Below are positions 25,385-34,034 of a DNA stretch of 37,337 nt, one piece after another. How positions within the stretch are numbered: the first letter of the stretch is position 1; every line of letters starts with the position of its first letter. The DNA lies in the NCBI GenBank assembly GCA_035527715.1, contig DATKZY010000109.1:1-37337 (forward strand), given 5' to 3'. A model generated the notes under the pieces. It was not told the DNA's origin. It saw only the letters and a list, made by a program, of their open reading frames with translations, and did not search any database. Source of the stretch: DSUN01 sp035527715. Its GTDB lineage: Bacteria; Planctomycetota; PUPC01; DSUN01. The position numbers and the translations under genes are program-made.

Positions 25385-27337
25385 ATGAGAAGCGGTCAGG
25401 TGTTGATCGTGGCTCTGGTCGGGTCGGTGCTGTGCGCCTCGGCAGCCGCGGGACAGGATCGGCCGGCGAAGGCGACCTGGAGCCCGGACGAGAAGCACTT
25501 CGGGACCGATGCCTTCGTGCCCGATTGGCGGAGGGCGGAAGAGCTCGACGCCAAAGCAACCCAGCGATTCCTTGAGCGTCACTGGCCGGACTTCCGCGCC
25601 ACGCACGACGCGGGCAACCAGGGCGGCCTGCCGGAGGGCCTTACAGAGGCCGAGCGCACCGCCGGCATCGTGGTCTTCCCCGTGGACTACATCGGTGAAA
25701 CCCTGCCCTCGCGAGTGCCGACGCCGGCCGAGCGACAGTTCAAGTCCATGGCGTTGTTCGCGGCCAAGGGCGAGAGCGAGCCGTTCGCCATCGCCGTTCG
25801 CGCGCTCGACGCGCCCAAGGTCGTAGCCGTCGAGACAACCGACCTCACCGGCAGCGGCGGAACCATTGCTAAGGCCGACACCGCCAACCGCCTTTGCCTC
25901 GCCTGGGATTCCGACCTCTACAAGGGCCGCGGCAAGTGGGCGAAGGAGATGCAGCAGGTCGTCCTGCTCAAGACCCCCGACAACCAATGGAAGTTCCCGC
26001 CGAACTACACGATGACCTACTGGGTGGACGTGCACGTCCCGGCCGAGGCCAAGCCCGGCGCCTACACCGGCCAGATCCACGTCAAGGCCGACGGGAAGGT
26101 CGCCCGAACCATTGATGTGGCGGTCGAGGTTCTGCCGTTCGCACTCAAGACGAACAACTTCCACGCCGGCTGCTTCCGGGTGACGTTCAACATCTGGGCG
26201 GCCGGCTTCGTGGGCTACTACGAAGAGATGATCGAGATGGACAGCCGCTATGGCTACAACATCGCCGGTGGCTTCTTCAACAAGGGCAACGAAATCCCCT
26301 TCACCGGCGCCATGGAAACCCTCAAGGTGGATGAGGGCCACGAGAAGTTCAGGAAATTCGACACGACCATGAAACTGCTCAGGAAGCACGGAATGGGCCA
26401 GGTGGCCTTCTGGAACTGGGGGGCCTCGGGCAACGTCGGGCAGTTCAACAATGTCCTGAAGGGGGCGGGATGCCAGCCCATCCAGACCGAGGAGGGCAAG
26501 AAAGGCTTCGCCCACATCCTGCGCGCCCTCAAGGAGGCGGAAGAGAAGCACGCCTGGCCCGAGTTCGTCATCAACCCCTACGACGAGGCCCTGATGGACC
26601 AGGAGGCCGTCAGGCACATCATCCAGGCCATGCCCTACGTCCACGCGATCTCCCCGAGAAGCCGCGTGTACATGACCGAGTGGCACGTGGGCTACACGCG
26701 GCTGTACCAGTCGTCGGGCAGGACGCTGGCCGGCAAGTCGCGCCCGGGCGACCACGGCAAGGAGTACAAGGCCCTGGCCGCATCGGGCGAGCGGGAGCCG
26801 CTCCTCAACTTCCACGTCATCGGCGCCAACGTCTACGACCCCGAGTCGCGCGCCATCCAGGACCGCTTCGGCGGCGAGTGCTGGAACTACAAGGGCATCA
26901 ACCGCGTCAGCCCCCAGGCCCGCTACGCCCAGGGCTTCGGCAGCTACGTGATGAAGAACGAGGCATCGCTGCTCTGGGCCAACTACTCGGGCAACTTCGA
27001 CGAGCCGAGCTGGACGATGCACTACGTGATGCCCGACGAGCGCGCGAGCCGCTACAACACCCGCGGCCCGGTCCTCGCCTCGGTCCGCGCCGCCATCGGA
27101 CGCGAGGGCATTGACGACCGCAAGTACATCGAGACCCTCAAGTTCCACGCCCGCACGAGAAAGTCGGTCGAGGACCTGAAGTTCCTCGATGAGGAGCTTC
27201 CCCGCCGCTGCGTCGCCATGGCCGACCTCAAGGACGTCGGCGGCATAGACAACACCCAGGAGAGGGTGACCAACGCCAGCGTCTTTCAGAAGCTCCGGAC
27301 CGAGGTCAAGGACCGCATCCTCCGGCTGCTGAAGTGA
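25385..27337 (+). CDS. Exported DUF4091 / GH123-like protein
   Basis: A 650-residue protein with a signal peptide (about 1-23, ending ASAAAG). A beta-sandwich includes YWVDVHVPAEAKPGAYTGQIHVKADG, the DUF4091/GH123 hallmark. A TIM-barrel-like region contains FVINPYDEAL; the Asp-Glu pair there resembles the catalytic pair of GH123. The end has AAIGREGIDDRKYIETLKFHAR, the family closing pattern. It is a likely exported or periplasmic hydrolase for an amino-sugar glycan, with the substrate inferred. The ATG at 25385 is chosen because it starts the signal peptide; a weak GAGG precedes it. It is probably the last gene of the sulfatase locus. Confidence 0.78.
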   Translation: MRSGQVLIVALVGSVLCASAAAGQDRPAKATWSPDEKHFGTDAFVPDWRRAEELDAKATQRFLERHWPDFRATHDAGNQGGLPEGLTEAERTAGIVVFPVDYIGETLPSRVPTPAERQFKSMALFAAKGESEPFAIAVRALDAPKVVAVETTDLTGSGGTIAKADTANRLCLAWDSDLYKGRGKWAKEMQQVVLLKTPDNQWKFPPNYTMTYWVDVHVPAEAKPGAYTGQIHVKADGKVARTIDVAVEVLPFALKTNNFHAGCFRVTFNIWAAGFVGYYEEMIEMDSRYGYNIAGGFFNKGNEIPFTGAMETLKVDEGHEKFRKFDTTMKLLRKHGMGQVAFWNWGASGNVGQFNNVLKGAGCQPIQTEEGKKGFAHILRALKEAEEKHAWPEFVINPYDEALMDQEAVRHIIQAMPYVHAISPRSRVYMTEWHVGYTRLYQSSGRTLAGKSRPGDHGKEYKALAASGEREPLLNFHVIGANVYDPESRAIQDRFGGECWNYKGINRVSPQARYAQGFGSYVMKNEASLLWANYSGNFDEPSWTMHYVMPDERASRYNTRGPVLASVRAAIGREGIDDRKYIETLKFHARTRKSVEDLKFLDEELPRRCVAMADLKDVGGIDNTQERVTNASVFQKLRTEVKDRILRLLK

Positions 27338-27425
27338 AGGGCGCCAGATGCCTCGGAGCGAATTCCGCTCGCGCGAGCTGGCACGCTGCCTGCGCTGGTA
27401 GACCCCCCTGGCAAGGAGCAGGCCA

Positions 27426-28301
27426 TTGAAGGTCTTCATGCTCTGGGACATGGAAGGCGTGAGCGGCATCTTCACGCGCGAACACGTCTGGTTCTGGGAG
27501 CCGGGCGTCAGAGAGCAGATCGCCGAAGAGGGGCGAAGGCTCCTGATGGCGGACATCAACTCCGCCGTCGCGGCCGCCCTCGACGCCGGCGTGGACGAGG
27601 TGATCGTGTGCGACACCCATCACGGCGGGGGCAACATCCGCATGGCCGAGATGCTGTCCGACCCCCGCGTGACGTACCTGGAGAAGAGCCGCGGCGTCCA
27701 GGATGGAGAGTTCCGCTGGCTGCCCGGCCTCGATGAGACCGTTGACGGCTTCATGGTGCCGGGGCACCATGCCAGGGCCGGCACGGCCGGCGCGTTCCTG
27801 CCTCACACGTGGATGCTCGACTGGGCGGACTTCCGGATCAACGGGCAGAGCGTCGGCGAGATGGGCATCGAGGCCTGCTTCGCGGGGCACTGGGGCATCC
27901 CCGTGGTCTTCGCGCAAGGCGACGAGGCCGCGTGCCGGGAGGCGGAGGGCATGTTCCCGGGCATCGTCGCCGCCTGCGTCAAGCACGCCACGAGCCCCGA
28001 CGCGTGCGAAGGGCCCGACGCGGCGTCGGCTCGCCGGCTCACTGCCGAGAAGGTGGCGCAGGCCATTCGCAAGCTCCGCGCCGGCGAGTGCCAGCCCTTC
28101 CGCCCCTCGCTCCCGATGACCGTCGCCATCCGCATGACCACGCCTCAGAAGGCCGAAGCCGCCGCAGGGCGGCCTCACGTGCGGCGTGTGGACCAGTTCA
28201 CCATCGAGACCCAGGTCGAGCGGCACTGCGACGTGGTCAGGTGGATCGTGGGCACGGGACTGGACATGGATGGCCCCGAGGCAACACGCTCGACGAGATA
28301 G
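27426..28301 (+). CDS. M55-family D-aminopeptidase (DppA-like)
   Basis: A 291-residue peptidase of family M55. Zinc ligands match those of DppA: Asp8 and Glu10 in WDMEGVSG, His65 in DTHHGGG, His114 in PGHHARAG and Glu145 in GEMG; His127 in LPHTWM matches the catalytic His. The enzyme releases N-terminal D-amino acids such as D-Ala from peptides, usually for peptidoglycan peptide recycling. The start is TTG at 27426 with AAGGAG about seven bases upstream. There is no signal peptide, so it acts in the cytosol. It stands alone between the DUF4091-like gene and the propeller gene, with 88 bp upstream. Confidence 0.95.
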   Translation: MKVFMLWDMEGVSGIFTREHVWFWEPGVREQIAEEGRRLLMADINSAVAAALDAGVDEVIVCDTHHGGGNIRMAEMLSDPRVTYLEKSRGVQDGEFRWLPGLDETVDGFMVPGHHARAGTAGAFLPHTWMLDWADFRINGQSVGEMGIEACFAGHWGIPVVFAQGDEAACREAEGMFPGIVAACVKHATSPDACEGPDAASARRLTAEKVAQAIRKLRAGECQPFRPSLPMTVAIRMTTPQKAEAAAGRPHVRRVDQFTIETQVERHCDVVRWIVGTGLDMDGPEATRSTR

Positions 28302-28343
28302 GCGATGCCGTCGTGACGGAGCTCCGGGCCGTCCGAGCTGGGA

Positions 28344-28372
28344 TTGACAGGCTCGCGCGACCCGGGTATCGT
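28344..28372 (+). promoter_or_regulatory. Promoter of the propeller-protein operon
   Basis: TTGACA (28344-28349), a 17-bp spacer and TATCGT (28367-28372) lie about 60 bp before the ATG at 28433. Confidence 0.75.
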
Positions 28373-28432
28373 GGCAGAGTGGGGAGCTCACTGACGATCG
28401 GGATCCCTGTGCCAGGGAAAGGAGGCTGCGTC

Positions 28433-31414
28433 ATGCCAGCAGTCGCCCGCTTGTGGACAGTTGGGTTGGTCGCCCTTCTTTTGGCCGCGGCCCCCGCGCG
28501 CGCCGGAGCTGAGGCAAAGGAGATTCTGCGCAGGGCCGGCCTCCAGAAGGGCATCTGCGTCGTCCTGGGCCTGCCGAAGGCCGACGAGCCGGCCCTGGTG
28601 GTGGACCTGGCCGCGGGCGCCGAGCTGACGGTGTACTTCCAGACGCCCAGCGCGGCCGAGGAGCTTGCCGTGCGGCGGGCGGCGGAGAAGGCCGGGCTGC
28701 TGGGGAAGCGGGTCTTCGCCGACCGCGGTCCCTGGGAGCGAATCCACCTGGCCGACAACCTTGCGGGCGCCGTCTGGGTCGCGCCGGCCGCCCAGGGCAA
28801 GGTGCCGCAGGCCGAGCTGCTCCGGGTGCTCCACCCCGAGGGCAAAGCGCTCGTGGGCGAGGAGGAGATCCCCAAGCCGTTCCCGGCGGGCATTGATGCC
28901 TGGAGCCAGCCGTTCCACGGGCCGGACAACAATCCGCAGTCGCGTGACCAGGTCGCGCGGGCGCCCTATCTCACGCAGTTCCTGGCCGAGCCGGTGTTCA
29001 GCCCCATGCCCGAGGTCACCGTGGCAGCCGGCGGGCGGGTGTTCAAGGCCTTCGGCCACATCGCCCACCGCGCGAACCAGAACGCCGTGCTGAACACGCT
29101 GATGGGCATCAACGGCTACAACGGCGCGATCCTCTGGCGGCGGCCGCTGCGCGAGGGCTTCTGCATCCACCGCAACACGATGATTGCCACGCCCGACACC
29201 CTGTATCTCGGCGACGACGAGTCGTGCAAGCTCCTCGATGCCCGGACAGGCGAGCTCAAGGACCAGATCGTGGTGCGCGACGGGCTCGGCGACGGCAAGG
29301 TGTGGAAATGGATGTCGCTGGAGAGCCGCGGGGACGGCCGCGCCGTCCTCTACGCCCTCGTCGGCGGCGCCGAGGTCCAGCCGAAGACCGTTCCCTCGCA
29401 ATCCGCCGGCCTCGGGCACTGGCCATGGAGCATGTGGGAAGGGCACGACTACAAGAACCCGAAGACCAGTTTTGCTTTCGGACGCACCTTCGTCGCCATT
29501 GACCCGCAGAGCAAGAAGGTGCTCTGGGATCACAGCGAGCAGGGCTACGTGGATGGCCGCGGCGTGGCCATGAAGGACGCTCGCATCTACTACTACTGCC
29601 CGGGCAGATTCCTCGCGTGCCTCGACGCGAACTCGGGCAAGGTGCTGTGGAGGAACTCGGACGCCAACCTCCTGGCCGCGATCGCCCCCACCGGCCGCGC
29701 CCAGAATCCGGGGCAGGGCTACTCGACCACCTCGTACCTCAAGTGCGACGACAAGTACGTCTACTTCGCCGGCTCCCAGCGGCCGAACCTGGTGGTGGCG
29801 TCGGCGAGCGACGGCAAGCTCGTCTGGCAGCGACGGGACGGCAATCTGCACCTCGTGCTGCGCGCCGATGGTTTCTATGCCATCGGGCCGGGCGGCGGGA
29901 AGCTCACCTACGACACCTGGCAGGTCGTGGCCCCGATGCCCAATCGCCGCTCGTGCACCCGCGCGACCGGGAGCGTGGACAGCGTGTTCTACCGCGCGGC
30001 GGAGGGGACGATGTGGATCAACACGGCGGACAACACGGCGCAGCATATCGCCCCCATGCGGCCCCCGTGCCAGGACGGCGTGGTGATCGCCAACGGCATG
30101 CTCTACTGGGGGCCGTGGATGTGCGGCTGCCCGCTGTCGTTCTACGGCCACGTGGGCCTGGCCCCCGCGGGCGGCTTCAACTTCCGGCCTGGAGCCGACG
30201 CCTCGCGCCTCGAGCCGGGCGAGGGCGATCCGAAGGCTGTCCGGAAGCTGCCCGTCGAGCCCGGCGACTGGCCGTCCTGGATGGGCGACAATCAGCGCCG
30301 GTGCGTCACGCCCATTGCGATGCCCGACAAGGTGAAGCCGCAGTGGACCGCCGCGCTGCCCGACGCCGGCCGCGCCACCGCGCCCGTCACGGCTGGCGGG
30401 CTGGCCTTCGTCGGCTACGAGAACGGGGCGCTCCGCGCCCTCGACGCCGCCGCCGGCCAGGTGCGCTGGCAGGCATTCACGGCTGGGCCGATCTATGTGG
30501 CCCCAGCCATCTGGGAGGGGCGCGTCTATGCCGGCTCCGCCGATGGCCGCGTCTACGCCTTCGAGGCGGCCACGGGCCGCCGCCTCTGGGCCTTCCGCGC
30601 CGCGCCGGCCGAGCGGTGGATCCCCGTGCTCGGCAAGCTCATCTCCACGTGGCCCGTGGCCGGCGGGGTCGTCGTGCGCGACGGTGTGGTCTACGCCGCG
30701 GCGGGCATCGCCAACTACGATGGCACACACGTCTACGCCCTCGATGCCACGACCGGCAAGCTCCTCTGGTGCAACGACTCCTCGGGCACGCTCTCCCCCT
30801 CGGTGAAGAGCGGCATCAGCCTCCAGGGCGAGCTGTATCTCGATGGGAACGAGCTTCGATTCCCCGCAGGGACCGTCTACGCGACGGCGCGCTACGATCT
30901 GAAGACCGGCAAGTGCCTCAACGACCCCCAGCACCAGATCGGCTCGCGCACCGCCACGGCCTACTACGCCTACTATCCCGAGTACGGGCAGTTCACGCCG
31001 CTGGAGCACGATCTCCCCGATGGCAGGACCCTCAGCTACCAGGTGCTCTACGAGGGGAGCCGCCAGGCCGCGCTCGCGATGCTTCGGCCGCTCAAGCAAG
31101 GCGCCGCGGCGCCCCCGCCCAACTGGCGGCTGCGGCTGAAGGGGGACGCCACGCCGCCGCGCCAGACCGCGTGGCATCTGCCGCAGGGGCGGAAGTTCAA
31201 CGCCTTCATCGTCGCGCCCAACCTGCTCCTGGCCGCAGGCCAGGAAGGCTCGCAGGCATTCCTGGCGGCCATCCGCCTTCAGGATGGCTCCTTGCTCTGG
31301 GAGGAGAAGCTCCCCGCGCCAGCCGTCAAAGGCGGCCTGGCCTCCGACCACCAGGGGCGGATCCTGCTCTCCCTCAGTGATGGCCGAACCGTTTGCTTCG
31401 CGCCGACCAAGTAG
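28433..31414 (+). CDS. Exported PQQ-like beta-propeller protein
   Basis: A 993-residue exported protein with a signal peptide (about 1-24, LVALLLAAAPARAGA). Many blades carry the PQQ-like repeat in which a strand ends in G-K-x-L-W, for example GKVLWRN, GRRLWAF and GKLLWCN, and RVYAGSADGRVYAFEAATG near residues 695-715. Such proteins fold as eight-bladed propellers. Some are quinoprotein dehydrogenases, but no calcium and PQQ ligand set or heme CxxCH is apparent, so a structural or assembly role is as likely. A perfect AAAGGAGG precedes the ATG and decides the start. The next gene lies 48 bases downstream, likely in the same unit. Confidence 0.85.
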   Translation: MPAVARLWTVGLVALLLAAAPARAGAEAKEILRRAGLQKGICVVLGLPKADEPALVVDLAAGAELTVYFQTPSAAEELAVRRAAEKAGLLGKRVFADRGPWERIHLADNLAGAVWVAPAAQGKVPQAELLRVLHPEGKALVGEEEIPKPFPAGIDAWSQPFHGPDNNPQSRDQVARAPYLTQFLAEPVFSPMPEVTVAAGGRVFKAFGHIAHRANQNAVLNTLMGINGYNGAILWRRPLREGFCIHRNTMIATPDTLYLGDDESCKLLDARTGELKDQIVVRDGLGDGKVWKWMSLESRGDGRAVLYALVGGAEVQPKTVPSQSAGLGHWPWSMWEGHDYKNPKTSFAFGRTFVAIDPQSKKVLWDHSEQGYVDGRGVAMKDARIYYYCPGRFLACLDANSGKVLWRNSDANLLAAIAPTGRAQNPGQGYSTTSYLKCDDKYVYFAGSQRPNLVVASASDGKLVWQRRDGNLHLVLRADGFYAIGPGGGKLTYDTWQVVAPMPNRRSCTRATGSVDSVFYRAAEGTMWINTADNTAQHIAPMRPPCQDGVVIANGMLYWGPWMCGCPLSFYGHVGLAPAGGFNFRPGADASRLEPGEGDPKAVRKLPVEPGDWPSWMGDNQRRCVTPIAMPDKVKPQWTAALPDAGRATAPVTAGGLAFVGYENGALRALDAAAGQVRWQAFTAGPIYVAPAIWEGRVYAGSADGRVYAFEAATGRRLWAFRAAPAERWIPVLGKLISTWPVAGGVVVRDGVVYAAAGIANYDGTHVYALDATTGKLLWCNDSSGTLSPSVKSGISLQGELYLDGNELRFPAGTVYATARYDLKTGKCLNDPQHQIGSRTATAYYAYYPEYGQFTPLEHDLPDGRTLSYQVLYEGSRQAALAMLRPLKQGAAAPPPNWRLRLKGDATPPRQTAWHLPQGRKFNAFIVAPNLLLAAGQEGSQAFLAAIRLQDGSLLWEEKLPAPAVKGGLASDHQGRILLSLSDGRTVCFAPTK

Positions 31415-31462
31415 CGGCGGTGTGCTCGAGGCGAAAGGACTGGAGCGCTTGGAGGCCCTCAG

Positions 31463-33007
31463 ATGATGCATTGGGCTTGTTTCGCGGGGCTGGCGTTCGT
31501 GCTGCTGGCGTGCTCGGCGGCGAGTGCGGAACGGCCGCAGGGGCGCCTGGAGGTGACCATCACCGAGGCGGGAGGCGGCCACCTCCCCTGCCGCGTGCAC
31601 CTGATGGCGGAGGGGAAGCCTGTCTACGCCCCGGGGCTGCCGCGCTTCGAGCGCGACCCGCACTTCTGCTGCCCTGGGCAGTTCGCGGTGGACGTGCCCG
31701 TGGGCAAGGTCTCGCTCCGAATCGAGCGCGGCCCGGAGTACGTGCCCTTCACGACCGAGCTAACGGTCAACGACGGGCAGGCGGTCCAGCTCCCCGTCCA
31801 GCTCGCGCGCTGGATCGACATGAACGAGCGGGGCTGGTACAGCGGCGACCTCCACGTGCACCGGCCCGTGGCCGACATGCCGCTGCTCCTCCGCGCCGAC
31901 GACCTCAATCTCGCGCCTGTCCTCACGCACTGGAACCGGAGCCACGTTGCTGTCCGGCAGCCCTACCTCGTCGAGGTGGCCGACGACGGCGCGGCCTCAC
32001 CCAAGCCGCGCTGCTTCCACACCCTGGCCCAGGAGGACGAGCGGGCCGGCGGCGCCATCCTGCTCTTCAACCTCGCCCAGCCCATCGTCATCGAGGGCGT
32101 GACCCGCGACTGCCCCAGCGGCTTCGCCTACCACGAGCGGGCCATCGAGCAGAAGGCGGTCATCGAGGTCGAGAAGCCCTTCTGGTGGGAGGCCCCCGTG
32201 CACGTGGCCCTGGGGCGGGTGGACACGATCGGCATCGCGTGCAACCATTTCCACCGGGCAGGGCTTCTGGAGGGCGAGGCGTGGGGCAGGCCCCGCGACC
32301 GTGCCCGCTACCCCGCCGGCCCGCTCGGCTTCGCCCTGAACGTGCTTGACCTCTACTATCGGTATCTGAATCTGGGCTACCAGATACCCGCCTCCGCCGG
32401 CTCCGCCTCGGGCGTGCTGGCGAACCCGCTCGGCTACAACCGCGCCTACGTGCAACTCGACCGCTTCGCCTACGACGCCTGGTTCGAGGGCCTCCGCCAG
32501 GGACGCAACTTCGTGACGAATGGCCCAATGCTGTTCGCCAAAGTGAACGGCAAGCTGGCTGGAGCGCGATTCGAGGTGGCCCAGGGTGCGAAGTTCGAGG
32601 GCGCCCTGGAGCTCGAGGTGCTCGGCCGCGACCCGCTGGAGAAGGCGGAGGTGGTTGTCGGCGGCGAGGTGGTGGCGACGTTCCGGCCCGCGCCCGACGA
32701 GCCGCGTCGCATCGCGGCCCGCCACACGCTAAGCCTCGAACGCAGCACGTGGATTGGCGTGCGGGCCTTCGAGCCGGTGCGCGGCGCGGTCATCCGCTTC
32801 GCGCACACCAGCCCCTTCTACGTCACCGTGGGCGGCGAGAAGCCGCGCGACCGCGAGGCCGCACAGTTCTATGTCCGCTGGCTCGACGAGTTGATCGCCG
32901 CGACCGAGAAGAAGCAGGCGGCGGCCAAGGACCCGAAGCCCTTCGAGCCCGTCCTGGCCACCTATCGCCGCGCGCGCGCAGTCTACGCCGCCGCCGCCGC
33001 ACCATGA
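31463..33007 (+). CDS. CehA/McbA-like PHP-type metallohydrolase
   Basis: A 514-residue exported protein with a signal peptide (about 1-22). The metal-binding motif WYSGDLHVHRP lies at 125-134 (Asp129, His131, His133), typical of CehA/McbA proteins in the PHP superfamily. Later parts hold CNHFHRAGLLEGEAWG and RQGRNFVTNGPML, which are common in this family, and the rest is a beta-rich C-terminus. Family members hydrolyse phosphoesters or carbamates, but most have no known substrate. GGAGG precedes the double ATG. The next gene, an aldo/keto reductase, begins 54 bases later or overlaps by ATGA if an earlier start is used. Confidence 0.78.
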   Translation: MMHWACFAGLAFVLLACSAASAERPQGRLEVTITEAGGGHLPCRVHLMAEGKPVYAPGLPRFERDPHFCCPGQFAVDVPVGKVSLRIERGPEYVPFTTELTVNDGQAVQLPVQLARWIDMNERGWYSGDLHVHRPVADMPLLLRADDLNLAPVLTHWNRSHVAVRQPYLVEVADDGAASPKPRCFHTLAQEDERAGGAILLFNLAQPIVIEGVTRDCPSGFAYHERAIEQKAVIEVEKPFWWEAPVHVALGRVDTIGIACNHFHRAGLLEGEAWGRPRDRARYPAGPLGFALNVLDLYYRYLNLGYQIPASAGSASGVLANPLGYNRAYVQLDRFAYDAWFEGLRQGRNFVTNGPMLFAKVNGKLAGARFEVAQGAKFEGALELEVLGRDPLEKAEVVVGGEVVATFRPAPDEPRRIAARHTLSLERSTWIGVRAFEPVRGAVIRFAHTSPFYVTVGGEKPRDREAAQFYVRWLDELIAATEKKQAAAKDPKPFEPVLATYRRARAVYAAAAAP

Positions 33008-33060
33008 GGCGCGCACAGGCCAACCATGGAGCTCCTACGTCTCCGCTCAGGAGGCAGGAC

Positions 33061-33930
33061 ATGGAGTACCGGGCGCTGGGCACGACAGGGCTGGAGGTCT
33101 CGTGCCTCGGCTTCGGCGGAGCCCCGATGGGCATCCCCGACTATCTCAGCCACGACGACCGCGACAGCGATGCCTTCCGCTCCACAGGCGTCGCCGCCGT
33201 CCGCGAGGCCGTCGCTCGCGGGGTCAATTACTTCGACACCGCCCCCGGCTACGGCGACGGCCGCTCGGAGCGGATCTTCGGCGAAGCGCTTGATGGCCTG
33301 CGCGACCGCGTGGTACTCGCGTCGAAGTACTCGTTCCGCGAGGGCCTGACCCCAGAGCAACGAACCGATGCCTTGCGAGCCAGCCTGGACAGGCTGAGGA
33401 CCGACCGCGTGGACGTCCTCCAGTTCCACGGCGGCTACTTCGACGACGAGTTTGCCGACCGCATCCTGGCCTCTGGCGTGCTCGATTGGGTGGACGAGAT
33501 GCGGGCGAAGGGGCTGTGCCGCTTCCGCGGCATCACGGCAGAGGGGCCCTCGGGCGGCCTCGAGCGGCTCCTGCGAACCGGCCGCTTCGACGTGCTGATG
33601 ATCGCCTACAACCTGATCTACCAGTCCACCTGCAACTACGCGGACCGGCCCACGGGCATCATCCCCTTCGCCAAGTCGCTCGGCATCGGCGTGACGACGA
33701 TGCGGCCGACCACCTGCGGCTTCCTCCAGAAACTCCTCGGCGCCGCCTTCCCCGGCCTCGACACGGCGGGGCTCACGCGGCTGGCCATCCGCTTCGTCCT
33801 CTCGACCCCCGAGGTGGACTGCTGCGTCGTCGGCATGCGCACGCCTGCGGAGGTCGTGGCGAACGCCGCGTTGGCCGAGGATGCGGCGGGCCGGCTGGAT
33901 ATCCGATGGCTGCACAATCGCTTCGCGTAG
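33061..33930 (+). CDS. Aldo/keto reductase
   Basis: A 289-residue (beta/alpha)8 oxidoreductase. The catalytic tetrad is Asp59 (NYFDTAPGYG), Tyr64, Lys89 (LASKYS) and His123 (LQFHGGY). The start MEYRALGTTGLEVSCLGFGG is the common AKR opening and AGGAGG precedes it, so the ATG at 33061 is preferred over the in-frame ATG at 33004 that overlaps the upstream stop. It would reduce a sugar or other carbonyl with NADPH. The C-terminus (RFVLSTPEVDCCVVGMRTPAEVVAN) carries the usual cofactor-binding pattern, though the Ser-Asn pair is changed. It likely belongs to the preceding unit. Confidence 0.92.
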   Translation: MEYRALGTTGLEVSCLGFGGAPMGIPDYLSHDDRDSDAFRSTGVAAVREAVARGVNYFDTAPGYGDGRSERIFGEALDGLRDRVVLASKYSFREGLTPEQRTDALRASLDRLRTDRVDVLQFHGGYFDDEFADRILASGVLDWVDEMRAKGLCRFRGITAEGPSGGLERLLRTGRFDVLMIAYNLIYQSTCNYADRPTGIIPFAKSLGIGVTTMRPTTCGFLQKLLGAAFPGLDTAGLTRLAIRFVLSTPEVDCCVVGMRTPAEVVANAALAEDAAGRLDIRWLHNRFA

Positions 33931-33955
33931 GGCCAGCCATCGTCACGGCCCCTGC

Positions 33956-33984
33956 TTGACTTCGGCAACGGAAGCTCATAGCAT
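33956..33984 (+). promoter_or_regulatory. Promoter upstream of the 632-aa protein
   Basis: TTGACT (33956-33961), a 17-bp spacer and TAGCAT (33979-33984) lie about 50 bp before the ATG at 34035. The -10 is a moderate match. Confidence 0.45.
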
Positions 33985-34034
33985 TCCACGGGAGGCCGTG
34001 CTTGACAGGCGCGCGCAGGGCAAAGGAGGCACTC

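Noticed and set aside
34002..34007. TTGACA upstream of the 632-residue protein
   Set aside because: No -10 box lies 16-18 bp downstream; the pair at 33956/33979 is a better promoter.
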